Origin: JAEUJT01 sp044225205
Lineage (GTDB): Bacteria > Myxococcota > Myxococcia > Myxococcales > Myxococcaceae
Direction: 5' to 3'
DNA: 5,718 bases
Assembly: GCA_044225205.1 (NCBI GenBank)
Contig: JBGAIY010000481.1
Span: 1 to 5,718, forward strand
In this document: positions 5,713 to 5,718 of the stretch, piece by piece
How the letters are laid out: each line of letters starts with the position of its first letter
How positions within the stretch are numbered: position 1 is the first letter of the stretch
Program-made: the position numbers and the translations under genes
The notes under the pieces: model-generated
What the model saw: the letters and a program-made list of their open reading frames with translations, nothing else
What the model was told of the DNA's origin: nothing
Database searches by the model: none

Positions 5713-5718
5713 CGCACC

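Overview
The window is GC-rich DNA with strong G/C preference at third codon positions. Two predicted secreted proteins carry lamin-tail domains, and one of them has Cys-rich modules and a long Asp-Ala-Gly (DAG) linker. That combination is familiar from Myxococcota (delta-proteobacterial predators and soil bacteria), so this is most likely a myxobacterial chromosome. The assignment is an inference from protein style, not from a marker gene. All well-supported genes are on the + strand.

Left part (1-2023): two consecutive genes for lamin-tail (LTD) surface proteins. The first is only a C-terminal piece (1-506). The second (597-1967) is a complete predicted lipoprotein with two 10-Cys modules, a Gly-rich spacer, a DAG/DSG repeat linker and a C-terminal LTD. 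Each gene is followed by a strong hairpin terminator, and the two hairpins use almost the same stem sequence.

Middle (2080-3684): a two-gene unit separated by 3 bases. It encodes a bestrophin-family anion channel and a stand-alone B3/B4 domain protein related to the editing region of phenylalanyl-tRNA synthetase beta. The bestrophin ribosome-binding site lies in a possible hairpin.

Repeat spacer (3685-4182): about 500 bases without a convincing gene, mostly two tandem copies of a 172-201 bp element sharing a 97-bp identical core.

Right part (4183-5718): a predicted eight-helix membrane protein of unknown function whose reading frame is broken by one extra base near 4780-4786. After it come a short coding-like remnant, a structured stretch, and a small hypothetical gene (5518-5712).

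I see no CRISPR array, tRNA, rRNA, transposase, integrase or recognisable defence system, and nothing that amounts to a clearly new biological system. The most useful leads are the tandem repeat element, the frameshifted membrane gene with an internal duplication, the twin 10-Cys modules with identical spacing, and the bestrophin/B3-B4 pairing.
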